Assembly: GCA_946886855.1 (NCBI GenBank)
Contig: CAMPJJ010000020.1
Location: 4,948 to 68,947, forward strand
Length of the DNA stretch: 64,000 bases
Direction: 5' to 3'
DNA from: an uncultured Roseateles sp.
Lineage (GTDB): Bacteria; Pseudomonadota; Gammaproteobacteria; Burkholderiales; Burkholderiaceae
Shown here piece after piece: positions 9,071 to 17,561 of the stretch. The translations under genes and the position numbers were made by a program. The notes below the pieces were generated by a model. That model searched no databases. It had not been told where the DNA came from and saw only the letters and a program-made list of their open reading frames with translations. The number at the start of each line of letters is the position of its first letter. The stretch's first letter is position 1.

Positions 9071-9886
9071 CTACTGCTGCGGATACACCCGCAGCCCCGC
9101 CAGATCCAGCACCCGGAGTCCGCCGTACTCCACGGCGATGAGGCGTTGCTCCTGGAGGTGGCGCAGCGCCTCGTTGACGCGCTGGCGCGAGAGCCCCACC
9201 AGGTGCCCCAGCTCCTGCTGCGTGATGCGCAGCAGCCCGTTCACGCCGGGGTAGAGCTGCGGGTGGAACAGCGCCGCCAGGTTGCGCGCCACGCGCAGGT
9301 CGGGGTCGCTCTGGCGGTCGATCTCGCGCGCGGCGATGAACTGTCCCAGGCGCTCGTTGAGCTGGTTGAGCACATACCGGTTGAACGCGAGGCTGGTCCC
9401 CAGCAACTCGTGGAAGCTCTCCAGCGGCAGGCCCGCGACCACGCTGCGCCGCAGCGCCTGGATGTTGTACCGGTAGGCCTCGCGCTTGAGCAGCGTGCCT
9501 TCGCCGAACCAGCCGCCCGGCGGCACCCCGGTGAAGGTGACCTGCCGCGCCGCCGCGTCGTCGTTGCTCATCTTCAGCAACCCGTCGACCACGCCGAACC
9601 AGAAGTTGGCCTCCCGCCCGATGCGGCAGATCCGCTCGCCGACCTCGACCTCCGCCACCTGGATGCTCGACGCGACCCGCTCGCGCAGTTCGGGCTCGAT
9701 CGCCTTCAGCCACGGGATGGCGCCCATCTCCTGCGCACTCGCGGCCCGCGCGCGCAGCCGGATCGGCTGCGTCGGCACGGCCCCGGCGAGGGGCGGCTGC
9801 AGGCCCGCGGGCGGGGGCGAACCCGGCGCGGCGTGGACAACGGTGTCGGTGGTCGGGGCCATCCCCCGTTCATCGCGCCTGCGCAT
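9071..9886 (-). CDS. Crp/Fnr-family transcriptional regulator
   Basis: The 271-residue protein has a cyclic-nucleotide-binding-type beta-roll (about 60-170, containing GERICRIGREANFWFGVVDG and PPGGWFGEGTLLKRE), a dimerisation helix, and a C-terminal helix-turn-helix (ITQQELGHLVGLSRQRVNEAL, about 218-238). It lacks the N-terminal cysteine cluster of Fnr, so it is not an Fe-S oxygen sensor of that type. The first 40 residues are Pro/Ala-rich. It is divergent from the acyl-CoA ligase/ABC operon starting at 10057 and is the obvious candidate regulator of it, by position only. A 17-bp palindrome lies in the shared intergenic region. Confidence 0.9.
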   Translation of the reverse strand: MRRRDERGMAPTTDTVVHAAPGSPPPAGLQPPLAGAVPTQPIRLRARAASAQEMGAIPWLKAIEPELRERVASSIQVAEVEVGERICRIGREANFWFGVVDGLLKMSNDDAAARQVTFTGVPPGGWFGEGTLLKREAYRYNIQALRRSVVAGLPLESFHELLGTSLAFNRYVLNQLNERLGQFIAAREIDRQSDPDLRVARNLAALFHPQLYPGVNGLLRITQQELGHLVGLSRQRVNEALRHLQEQRLIAVEYGGLRVLDLAGLRVYPQQ

Positions 9887-9910
9887 GACACCAGCCTGAC
9901 GCGGCCCCCT

Positions 9911-9927
9911 GGGGAAAACGCTTCCCC
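9911..9927. promoter_or_regulatory. 17-bp palindrome, possible operator of the Crp-family regulator
   Basis: GGGGAA and TTCCCC arms flank a 5-base centre, 25 bases upstream of the Crp-family gene and in the promoter region shared with the divergent operon. Position and symmetry suggest an operator for the dimeric regulator. It does not match the canonical Crp or Fnr consensus, so the assignment is inference. Confidence 0.4.
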
Positions 9928-10056
9928 GAAGTCTCCCTAGGACTGTCGTCGCAATGACAACACGACGTCAATGAGCCGGCCTACAGTCGGCGCAACCCCG
10001 CGGCTGGAGCGCCTCCTTCAGAGACGGCGACAGCGGGGAATACAAAGGAGACGACG

Positions 10057-12003
10057 GTGGAACAGACCTTCCCCCGCCTGCTGCTCGCTCACGCCGCCCA
10101 GCGCCCCCACGCGCCGGCCCTGCGCGAGAAGGAGCTCGGCATCTGGCAGACGCTCGACTGGGCGGCGCTGGCGGCGCTCGTGCGCGATCTGGCGCACGGC
10201 TTCGCCGCCGCCGGCATGACGCGCGGCCAGCACCTCGTCGTGATCGGCGAGAACCGCCCCCGGCTCTATGCCTCGATGCTCGCCGCGCAGTCCCTGGGCG
10301 CGATCCCCGTGCCGCTGTACCAGGACGCGGTCGCGGCCGAATTCGCCTTCCCGCTGCAGAACGCGGACGTCGCCTTCGCCGTCGTCGAGGACCAGGAACA
10401 GGTCGACAAGCTGCTCGAGATCCGCGCCGCGTGCCCCGCGCTGCGGCGCATCTGGTTCGACGACCCGCGCGGCCTGCGGCATTACGACGCCGACGGGTTG
10501 GCCTCGATCGACGGCCTGCGCGACGACGGCCGCGCGCATGCGCTGCAGCACCCCGGGTGGTTCGAGCGCGAGGTCGAGGCCGGCCGCGCCGGCGACGTGG
10601 CGGCGATGTTCTTCACCTCGGGCACCACCGGTCATCCGAAGGGCGTGGTGCACACGCACACCTCGCTGATCGACCGCGCCCAGGCCGGCGCGCGCTTCGA
10701 CAAGCTGACCGCCGACGAGGAGGTCCTCGCCTACCTGCCCTGCGCCTGGATCGGCCAGAACGTCTTCAGCTACGCGCAGTGGCTGGCCTGTGGCTACGTC
10801 GTCAACTGCCCCGAATCGGCGGGCACCGTCAGCATCGACCTCAAGGAGATCGGGCCGACCTACTACTTCGCGCCGCCGCGGGTCTTCGAGGGCCTGCTCA
10901 CCAGCGTCATGATCCGCATGGAGGACGCCGGCGCGCCCAAGCGCTGGCTGTTCGCGAAGGCGATGGCGCTGGCGCACCGCGTCGGCCCGGCGCTGATGGA
11001 CGGCAAGCCGGTCGACGCCTGGGAGCGCTTCAAGTACCGGCTCGGCGATCTCGCGATCTACGGCCCGCTGCGCAACGCGCTGGGCTTCTCGCGGGTGCGC
11101 GTGGCCTACACGGCGGGCGAGGCGATCGGGCCGGATCTCTTCAGCTTCTACCGCTCGATCGGCATCAACCTGAAACAGCTCTACGGCTCGACCGAGACCG
11201 CCGTCTTCGTCTGCCTGCAGCCGGACCATGAGGCCAAGTCCGACACCGTCGGCGTGCCCATCGACGGCGTCGAGATCAGGCTGGCGGACAACGGCGAGAT
11301 CCTGGTGCGTTCGCCCGGCCTGCTCCAGGGCTACTACAAGAATCCGGAGGCGACGGCCGAGGTGCTCGGCGCCGACGGCTGGTACCGGACCGGCGACGCG
11401 GGCTTCCTCGACGCGGGCGGCCATCTGAAGATCATCGACCGCGCCAAGGACGTGGGCCGCCTGCGCGGCGGCGCGCACGACGGTGAGATGTTCGCGCCCA
11501 AGTACGTCGAGAACAAGCTGAAGTTCTTCGCCTTCATCAAGGAGGCGGTGGCCTTCGGCGATGGCCGGGACCACGTCTGCGCCTTCGTCAACATCGACTT
11601 CGAGGCCGTCGGCAACTGGGCCGAGCGCCGCAACCTCGCCTACGCCGGCTACACCGACCTGGCCGGCAAGCCCGAGGTGCTGGCGCTGATCAAGGACTGC
11701 GTCGAGAAGGTCAACGCCGACCTCGCGCAGGACGAGCGGCTGGCCGGCAGCCAGATCACGCGTTTCCTGGTGCTGCACAAGGAGCTCGATGCCGACGACG
11801 GCGAGCTCACCCGCACGCGCAAGGTGCGCCGCGGCGCGATCGCGGACAAGTACGCCGTGCTGATCGACGCGCTCTACGCGGGCAAGGCCTCGCAGTACGT
11901 CGAGACGGCGGTCCGTTTCGAGGACGGCCGCAGCGGCAGCGTCAGCGCCGACCTGCGCATCGAGGCGGCCGCCACCTTCACGCACACCCGGAGGGCCGCC
12001 TGA
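10057..12003 (+). CDS. AMP-binding acyl-CoA synthetase (long-chain/aromatic acid type)
   Basis: This 648-residue adenylate-forming enzyme should activate a carboxylic acid to its CoA thioester with ATP. Visible motifs are the P-loop-like FFTSGTTGHPKGV (about 185), YGSTET (about 375), DGWYRTGDAG and the hinge region KIIDRAKDVG. The start is GTG, eight bases after AAAGGAG. It leads an operon with a complete branched-chain-type ABC importer, and its stop overlaps the next start (TGATG). Coupling an importer to a CoA ligase suggests that the imported acid is trapped as CoA ester. The acid itself is not evident; aromatic or medium/long-chain acids are plausible. Confidence 0.9.
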   Translation: MEQTFPRLLLAHAAQRPHAPALREKELGIWQTLDWAALAALVRDLAHGFAAAGMTRGQHLVVIGENRPRLYASMLAAQSLGAIPVPLYQDAVAAEFAFPLQNADVAFAVVEDQEQVDKLLEIRAACPALRRIWFDDPRGLRHYDADGLASIDGLRDDGRAHALQHPGWFEREVEAGRAGDVAAMFFTSGTTGHPKGVVHTHTSLIDRAQAGARFDKLTADEEVLAYLPCAWIGQNVFSYAQWLACGYVVNCPESAGTVSIDLKEIGPTYYFAPPRVFEGLLTSVMIRMEDAGAPKRWLFAKAMALAHRVGPALMDGKPVDAWERFKYRLGDLAIYGPLRNALGFSRVRVAYTAGEAIGPDLFSFYRSIGINLKQLYGSTETAVFVCLQPDHEAKSDTVGVPIDGVEIRLADNGEILVRSPGLLQGYYKNPEATAEVLGADGWYRTGDAGFLDAGGHLKIIDRAKDVGRLRGGAHDGEMFAPKYVENKLKFFAFIKEAVAFGDGRDHVCAFVNIDFEAVGNWAERRNLAYAGYTDLAGKPEVLALIKDCVEKVNADLAQDERLAGSQITRFLVLHKELDADDGELTRTRKVRRGAIADKYAVLIDALYAGKASQYVETAVRFEDGRSGSVSADLRIEAAATFTHTRRAA

Positions 12004-12800
12004 TGAGCGCACGGCGCATCGGCGACACGATCCTCGAGGTCGAGCGCATCTCGCTGTCCTTCGGCGGCGTGAAGGCGCTCAACGACATCAGCTTCGACGT
12101 CCGCGAGCACGAGATCCGGGCCATCATCGGCCCCAACGGCGCCGGCAAGAGCTCGATGCTGAACTGCATCAACGGCGTGTACCAGCCGCAGCAGGGCGAC
12201 ATCCGCTACCGCGGCGAGGACGTGCGCCAGTGGCGCCCGCACACGCGCCTGCGCCGCATGGCCGAGCGCGGCGTCGCGCGCACCTTCCAGAACCTGGCGC
12301 TGTTCAAGGGCATGAGCGTGCTGGACAACATCATGTCCGGCCGCAACCTGCACATGAAGCGCAACCTGCTGTGGCAGGCGCTGCGGATCGGTCCGGCGGC
12401 GCGCGAGGAGATCGAGCACCGCGAGAAGGTCGAGCGCATCATCGATTTCCTCGAGATCCAGGCGCATCGCAAGACGCCCGTCGGCGGCCTGTCCTACGGG
12501 CTGCAGAAGCGGGTCGACCTGGGCCGCGCGCTGGCGATGGAGCCCCGGGTGCTGCTGCTCGACGAACCGATGGCCGGCATGAACGTCGAGGAGAAGCAGG
12601 ACATGTGCCGCTTCATCCTGGACGTCAACGACGAGTTCGGCACGACCATCGTCCTGATCGAGCACGACATGGGCGTGGTGATGGACATCAGCGACCGCGT
12701 CGTGGTGCTGGACTACGGGAAGAAGATCGGCGACGGCACGCCCGACGAGGTGCGCGCCAATCCCGAGGTGATCCGCGCCTACCTCGGCGCGGGCGAGTGA
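12003..12800 (+). CDS. Branched-chain-type ABC transporter ATPase (LivG-like)
   Basis: This 265-residue ABC ATPase powers the importer encoded by the following genes. Walker A is GPNGAGKS (about 42-49). The signature region is LSYGLQKRVDLGRAL (about 163), with YG in place of the usual SGG, as is common in this subfamily. Walker B is VLLLDEPMAGM (about 182), followed by the switch histidine in IVLIEHDMGVV. The ARTFQNLALF motif is typical of LivG/UrtD proteins. The ATG overlaps the stop of the ligase gene. Confidence 0.94.
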   Translation: MSARRIGDTILEVERISLSFGGVKALNDISFDVREHEIRAIIGPNGAGKSSMLNCINGVYQPQQGDIRYRGEDVRQWRPHTRLRRMAERGVARTFQNLALFKGMSVLDNIMSGRNLHMKRNLLWQALRIGPAAREEIEHREKVERIIDFLEIQAHRKTPVGGLSYGLQKRVDLGRALAMEPRVLLLDEPMAGMNVEEKQDMCRFILDVNDEFGTTIVLIEHDMGVVMDISDRVVVLDYGKKIGDGTPDEVRANPEVIRAYLGAGE

Positions 12801-12836
12801 CGGCGGGATGCCGCACAGGGCAGACAGGACAACATC

Positions 12837-13766
12837 ATGGGCTTCTTCCTCGAAACCGTCTTCGGCGGGCTGATGGCCGGCATGCTCTACGCGCTGGTCG
12901 CGCTGGGCTTCGTGCTGATCTTCAAGGCCTCCGGCGTCTTCAACTTCGCGCAGGGCGCGATGGTGCTGTTCGCGGCGCTGGCGATGGCGCGCTTCGCCGA
13001 ATGGTTCCCGCAATGGTTCGGCTTCGAGAGCCTGCTGCTGGCCAACGCGCTGGCGCTGGCGGCGGCCACGGCCTGCATGGTCGTCGTCGCCTGGCTGGTC
13101 GAGCGGCTGGCGCTGCGCGGCCTGGTCAACCAGCCGGCGATCACCCTGCTGATGGCGACGCTGGGCATCAGCTACTTCCTCGACGGCGCCGGCCAGCTGC
13201 TCTTCGGCAGCGCGACCTACAAGATCGATGTCGGCCTGCCGAAGGACCCGTTGTTCGTGCTCGAGGACCGCTTCCCCGGCGGCCTGCTGCTCAACAAGGA
13301 AGACCTGTACTCGGCCGTGATCGCCGCGGCGCTGGTGGCGCTGCTGTCGCTGTTCTTCCAGAAGACCCGCACCGGCCGCGCGCTGCGCGCGGTCGCCGAC
13401 GACCACCAGGCCGCGCAGTCCATCGGCATCCCGCTGTCGCGCATCTGGGTGATCGTCTGGTCCGTCGGCGGCCTGGTCGCGCTGGTGGCCGGGATCATCT
13501 GGGGCAGCAAGCTGGGGGTGCAGTACTCGATCTCGCTGGTCGCGCTGAAGGCCTTCCCGGTCGTCATCCTCGGCGGCCTGACCTCGGTGCCGGGCGCCAT
13601 CGTCGGCGGCCTGATCATCGGCGTCGGCGAGAAGCTGTCGGAGATCTACCTCGGTCCCGCCGTCGGCGGCGGCATCGAGAACTGGTTCGCCTACGTGCTC
13701 GCGCTGGGCTTCCTGCTGGTGCGGCCGCAAGGCCTCTTCGGCGACAAGATCATCGATCGCGTCTGA
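12837..13766 (+). CDS. Branched-chain-type ABC permease (LivH-like)
   Basis: This 309-residue inner-membrane protein of about eight hydrophobic spans forms half of the importer channel. It starts with the LivH-typical FGGLMAGMLYALVALGFVLI and FNFAQGAMVLFAALAMA. The cytoplasmic loop TGRALRAVADDHQAAQSIGI (about 182-201) corresponds to the EAA-type loop that contacts the ATPase. LKAFPVVILGGLTSVPGAIVGG is near the C terminus. It lies between the LivG-like ATPase and the LivM-like permease. Confidence 0.94.
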   Translation: MGFFLETVFGGLMAGMLYALVALGFVLIFKASGVFNFAQGAMVLFAALAMARFAEWFPQWFGFESLLLANALALAAATACMVVVAWLVERLALRGLVNQPAITLLMATLGISYFLDGAGQLLFGSATYKIDVGLPKDPLFVLEDRFPGGLLLNKEDLYSAVIAAALVALLSLFFQKTRTGRALRAVADDHQAAQSIGIPLSRIWVIVWSVGGLVALVAGIIWGSKLGVQYSISLVALKAFPVVILGGLTSVPGAIVGGLIIGVGEKLSEIYLGPAVGGGIENWFAYVLALGFLLVRPQGLFGDKIIDRV

Positions 13767-13824
13767 GTCCGCACTCGACCAGCGACTCGACGAACGACTC
13801 GACGACCGATCAAGGAGACCCTCC

Positions 13825-14889
13825 GTGTTCTATCGTGAAAACGGCCAGTTCAAGGCCTCCTACCGCGCGGACCTGGCGCTGTTTCCGGTCGCGCAGGACC
13901 GCGGGGCGGTGCTCGCGCTGGCGCTGATCGCCTTCGTCGCCGTGCCCTGGCTGGCGAGCGACTACACCTTCCGCGCGGTGCTGATCCCCTTCCTCGTGCT
14001 CTCACTCGCGGCGCTGGGCCTGAACGTGCTGGTCGGCTACTGCGGGCAGATCTCGCTGGGCACCGGCGCCTTCATGGCCGTCGGCGCCTATGCGGCCTAC
14101 AACCTGCAGGTGCGCATCGAGGGCATGCCGCTGCTGCTGTCGCTGATCGGCGGCGGCCTGGCGGCGACGGTCTGCGGCGTGATCTTCGGGCTGCCGAGCC
14201 TGCGCATCCGCGGGCTCTACCTCGCGGTGGCGACGCTGGCGGCGCAGTTCTTCATCGACTGGTTCACCAACCGCGTGCCGTGGGTGACGAACAACTCGTC
14301 GTCGGGCTCGGTGAGCGTCGGCACGCTGCAGCTCTTCGGGCTGCCGCTGGAGACGCCGGCGCAGCGCTACCTGCTGTGCCTGTCGCTGGTGGTCGTGTGC
14401 GGGATCCTGACCAAGAACCTGGTGCGCGGCGCCATCGGCCGCGAGTGGATGGCGATGCGCGACATGGACGTCGCCGCCGCCGTCATCGGCATCCGGCCGG
14501 TGCACGCCAAGCTGACCGCCTTCGCGGTCAGCAGCTTCATCGTCGGCGTGGCCGGCGCGCTGTGGGGCTTCGTGCACCTGGGCGCGTGGGAGCCGGCGGC
14601 CTTCGGCATCGACAAGTCCTTCCAGCTGCTGTTCATGATCATCATCGGCGGGCTGGGCTCCATCGTCGGCAGCTTCTTCGGCGCCGCGTTCATCGTGCTG
14701 CTGCCCTTGCTGCTCAACCACGTGCCCCACTGGCTGGGCCTGCCGCTGTCGACGGCTACCGCCTCGCACCTGGAGCACATGATCTTCGGCGCGCTGATCG
14801 TGTTCTTCCTCATCGTCGAGCCGCACGGGCTGGCTCGGCTCTGGTCCACGGCGCGCCAGAAGCTGCGCCTGTGGCCGTTCCCCCACTGA
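13825..14889 (+). CDS. Branched-chain-type ABC permease (LivM-like)
   Basis: This is the second channel subunit, 354 residues with about nine hydrophobic spans. LivM-family landmarks are LNVLVGYCGQISLGTGAFMA (about 69-88), the cytoplasmic loop GREWMAMRDMDVAAAVIGI (about 206-224) and IIGGLGSIVGSFFGAAFI (about 273-290). The start is GTG, positioned after AAGGAG. The intergenic stretch before it carries imperfect copies of CGACTCGACGA. Confidence 0.94.
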   Translation: MFYRENGQFKASYRADLALFPVAQDRGAVLALALIAFVAVPWLASDYTFRAVLIPFLVLSLAALGLNVLVGYCGQISLGTGAFMAVGAYAAYNLQVRIEGMPLLLSLIGGGLAATVCGVIFGLPSLRIRGLYLAVATLAAQFFIDWFTNRVPWVTNNSSSGSVSVGTLQLFGLPLETPAQRYLLCLSLVVVCGILTKNLVRGAIGREWMAMRDMDVAAAVIGIRPVHAKLTAFAVSSFIVGVAGALWGFVHLGAWEPAAFGIDKSFQLLFMIIIGGLGSIVGSFFGAAFIVLLPLLLNHVPHWLGLPLSTATASHLEHMIFGALIVFFLIVEPHGLARLWSTARQKLRLWPFPH

Positions 14890-14974
14890 TCCCCGATCGA
14901 TCAACCGTCGATCGCGCATTGAGTCCACGAGATTTCAAACCGCACCGCAGAGTGCACCATCAGGAGACGACACC

Positions 14975-16294
14975 ATGAGCTTGAAGACCTTGGCGCGTGG
15001 CGCGCTATCCCTCGCGGCCCTGGCGGGCGCATTGCTGCCCGTCGCCGCGCAGGCGCAGGCGGCCAATGAGCAGTTCATCCCGCTGCTGGTGTACCGCACC
15101 GGCCAGTTCGCGCCGCTGGGCATGCCCTGGGCGGACGGCAAGCAGGACTACCTGAAGCTGATCAACGCGCGCGACGGCGGCGTCAACGGCGTGAAGCTGG
15201 CCTTCGAGGAGTGCGAGACCGCATACGACGCCGCCAAGGGCGTCGAGTGCTACGAGCGCCTGAAGGGCAAGGGCGGTGGCGCGTCCGGCTTCGACACGCA
15301 ATCGACCGGCATCACCTTCGCGGTGACGGACAAGGCCATCGTCGACAAGGTCGTCGTCGAGACGCCGGGGTACGGCCTGTCGCAGTCCGCCGACGGCACT
15401 GTCTTCGAATGGAATTTCCCGTTGCTCGGGACCTACTGGACCGCCGCCGACGTGATGCTGCAGGACATCGCGAAGAAGGAGAAGGGCTCGCTCAAGGGCA
15501 AGAAGATCGCGCTGGTCTACCACGACAGCCCCTACGGCAAGGAGCCGATCCCGCTGATCCAGAAGCGCGCCGCGGCCGAGGGCTTCGAGGTGCTGCTGTA
15601 TCCGGTCACGCCGCCCGGGGTCGAGCAGAAGTCGACCTGGCTGCAGATCCGCCAGCAGCGGCCCGACTACGTGCTGTTCTGGTCCGCCGGCGTGATGACG
15701 CCGGCCGGCATCCGCGAGGCGCAGGCCAGCGGTTACCCGCGCGAGAAGATCTACGCGATCTGGTGGGCCGGCTCGGACCACGACGTCAAGGACATCGGCG
15801 CCGGCGCCAAGGGCTACAACGCCATCACGCTGCACAACAGCGCGGCCAAGGACAAGGTCCATGACGAGCTGAAGAAGTTCGTCTACGACAAGGGCCAGGG
15901 CACCGGCCCGGCCGGCGGCATCGGCGCGCTGGCGCACACGCGCGGCATGATGATCTCGATGCTGCAGGTCGAGGCGATCCGCACCGCGCAGGAGAAGTAC
16001 GGCAAGGGCAAGGTCATGACGCCCGAGCAGGTGCGCTGGGGCTTCGAGAACCTCAACCTGACCGCGGACCGGCTCAAGGCGCTGGGCTTCGGCGAGGTGA
16101 TGCGGCCGGTGCAGACCAGCTGCGCCAACCACATGGGCAACGACTGGGCGCGCATCGTCCAGTGGGACGGCGCGAAGTGGAACATCGCGTCCGACTGGTA
16201 CACCTCGGACAAGACCCACATCGATCCGCTGGTCAAGGAGTACGCCGCCAAGTACGCCAAGGACAAGAACCTGAAGCCGCGCAGCTGCGGCTGA
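14975..16294 (+). CDS. Periplasmic substrate-binding protein of the LivK-type importer
   Basis: The 439-residue protein begins with a Sec signal peptide (hydrophobic core LAALAGALLPVAAQAQA, cleavage near residue 29). A type-I periplasmic binding fold follows (FIPLLVYRTGQFAPLGMPWA, then KIALVYHDSPYGKE and QQRPDYVLFWSAG). The length and overall pattern match the ABC binding proteins encoded beside AMP-ligases in aromatic-acid clusters rather than classical leucine-binding proteins. It lies between the permeases and the LivF-like ATPase, which completes the importer. Confidence 0.92.
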   Translation: MSLKTLARGALSLAALAGALLPVAAQAQAANEQFIPLLVYRTGQFAPLGMPWADGKQDYLKLINARDGGVNGVKLAFEECETAYDAAKGVECYERLKGKGGGASGFDTQSTGITFAVTDKAIVDKVVVETPGYGLSQSADGTVFEWNFPLLGTYWTAADVMLQDIAKKEKGSLKGKKIALVYHDSPYGKEPIPLIQKRAAAEGFEVLLYPVTPPGVEQKSTWLQIRQQRPDYVLFWSAGVMTPAGIREAQASGYPREKIYAIWWAGSDHDVKDIGAGAKGYNAITLHNSAAKDKVHDELKKFVYDKGQGTGPAGGIGALAHTRGMMISMLQVEAIRTAQEKYGKGKVMTPEQVRWGFENLNLTADRLKALGFGEVMRPVQTSCANHMGNDWARIVQWDGAKWNIASDWYTSDKTHIDPLVKEYAAKYAKDKNLKPRSCG

Positions 16295-16327
16295 ACGTCC
16301 CTGGAACCCCGCCTGAGCCACACCGCC

Positions 16328-17194
16328 ATGCAAGCCACTTCCGTTCCCCCCGCCTCCGCGCCGTCCGGCGCGACGGGCGTCGCCGCGGCGGCCCCCGCGC
16401 TGCTCGACGTCAACGGCATCGAGGTCATCTACCACCACGTGATCCTGGTGCTCAAGGGCGTCTCGCTGCGCGTGCCCGAGGGGGCGGTGGTGGCCTTGCT
16501 CGGCGGCAACGGCGCCGGCAAGACCACGACGCTGCGCGCCGTCTCCAACCTGCTCGCAGGCGAACGCGGCGAGGTCACCAAGGGCTCGATCGAGCTGCGC
16601 GGCGAGCGCATCGAGCGGCTCACGCCGGCGGACCTGGTGCACCGCGGCGTGGTGCAGGTGATGGAGGGGCGGCACTGCTTCGCCCATCTGACGATCGAGG
16701 AGAACCTGCTGACGGGCGCGTACACGCGCACCGACGGCAAGGCCGCCGTGGCCCGGACGCTGGAGAAGGTCTACGCCTACTTCCCGCGCCTGAAAACGCG
16801 GCGGAGCTCGCAGGCGGCCTACACCTCGGGCGGCGAGCAGCAGATGTGCGCGATCGGCCGGGCGCTGATGGCCGATCCGAAGATGGTGCTGCTGGACGAG
16901 CCCTCGATGGGGCTGGCGCCGCAGATCGTCGAGGAGGTCTTCGAGATCGTGCGCGACCTCAACCGCAAGGAGCGCACGACCTTCCTGCTGGCCGAGCAGA
17001 ACACCAACATGGCGCTGCGCTATGCCGACTACGGCTACATCCTCGAGAACGGCCGCGTCGTCATGGACGGCCAGGCCCAGGCGCTGCGCGACAACGAGGA
17101 CGTGCGCGAGTTCTACCTCGGCATGGGCGGCACCGACCGCAAGAGCTTCCGCGACGTGAAGAGCTACAAGCGCCGCAAGCGCTGGCTCGCCTGA
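16328..17194 (+). CDS. Branched-chain-type ABC transporter ATPase (LivF-like)
   Basis: This is the second ATPase of the importer, 288 residues. Walker A is GGNGAGKTT (about 58-66), the signature SGGEQQMCAIGRALM is near 165, and Walker B is MVLLDEPSMGLAP near 186. The switch position reads LLAEQNTNMAL, where LivF proteins have Gln instead of His after Glu, a subfamily trait. A 25-residue Ala/Pro-rich extension precedes the domain. The C-terminal KSFRDVKSYKRRKRWL tail is basic. Confidence 0.93.
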   Translation: MQATSVPPASAPSGATGVAAAAPALLDVNGIEVIYHHVILVLKGVSLRVPEGAVVALLGGNGAGKTTTLRAVSNLLAGERGEVTKGSIELRGERIERLTPADLVHRGVVQVMEGRHCFAHLTIEENLLTGAYTRTDGKAAVARTLEKVYAYFPRLKTRRSSQAAYTSGGEQQMCAIGRALMADPKMVLLDEPSMGLAPQIVEEVFEIVRDLNRKERTTFLLAEQNTNMALRYADYGYILENGRVVMDGQAQALRDNEDVREFYLGMGGTDRKSFRDVKSYKRRKRWLA

Positions 17195-17270
17195 GCGAGC
17201 CGACCCAGGGACTGCGCGAGCGGTCCCCCGGGACGATCGCCGCATTGAAGGATTGATGGGAGAGCAGTTC

Positions 17271-17561
17271 ATGGACAACGACTTCTTCGCGCCCCCGCCG
17301 TTCAAGGCCGAGGAGGCGCTGGTGCAGCTGAAGCGCGCCCTGCGCGACCTGCGCGCGCTGACCGAGCGCGGCACCGGCTGGAGCTTCGAGAACCAGGAGG
17401 TGCTCCAGCTCGTCGCCGCCGAAGGCCAGATCACCGCGAAGCTGGCGAAGAAGCCGGCGCGCAGCCCCGACTGGGAGACGCGTGTCTGCCGCAACGCGGC
17501 CGACGTGCGCAAGCTGCAGGACGACCTCAAGCGGCGTCTGGCGCAGTGGGCGGAGGAGTGA
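17271..17561 (+). CDS. Small conserved-context hypothetical protein
   Basis: I do not recognise a domain in this 96-residue protein. It appears soluble and helical: acidic and Phe/Pro-rich at the start (MDNDFFAPPPFKAEEAL), then heptad-like Leu-rich segments (LVQLKRALRDLRALTERG and VRKLQDDLKRRLAQW). I chose the ATG preceded by GGGAGAG at 6 bases; ATG and TTG codons lie five and six codons upstream. Its stop overlaps the start of the ligase gene that follows (TGATG), so it is probably translated together with that enzyme and may assist it. That role is inference from position. Confidence 0.72.
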   Translation: MDNDFFAPPPFKAEEALVQLKRALRDLRALTERGTGWSFENQEVLQLVAAEGQITAKLAKKPARSPDWETRVCRNAADVRKLQDDLKRRLAQWAEE

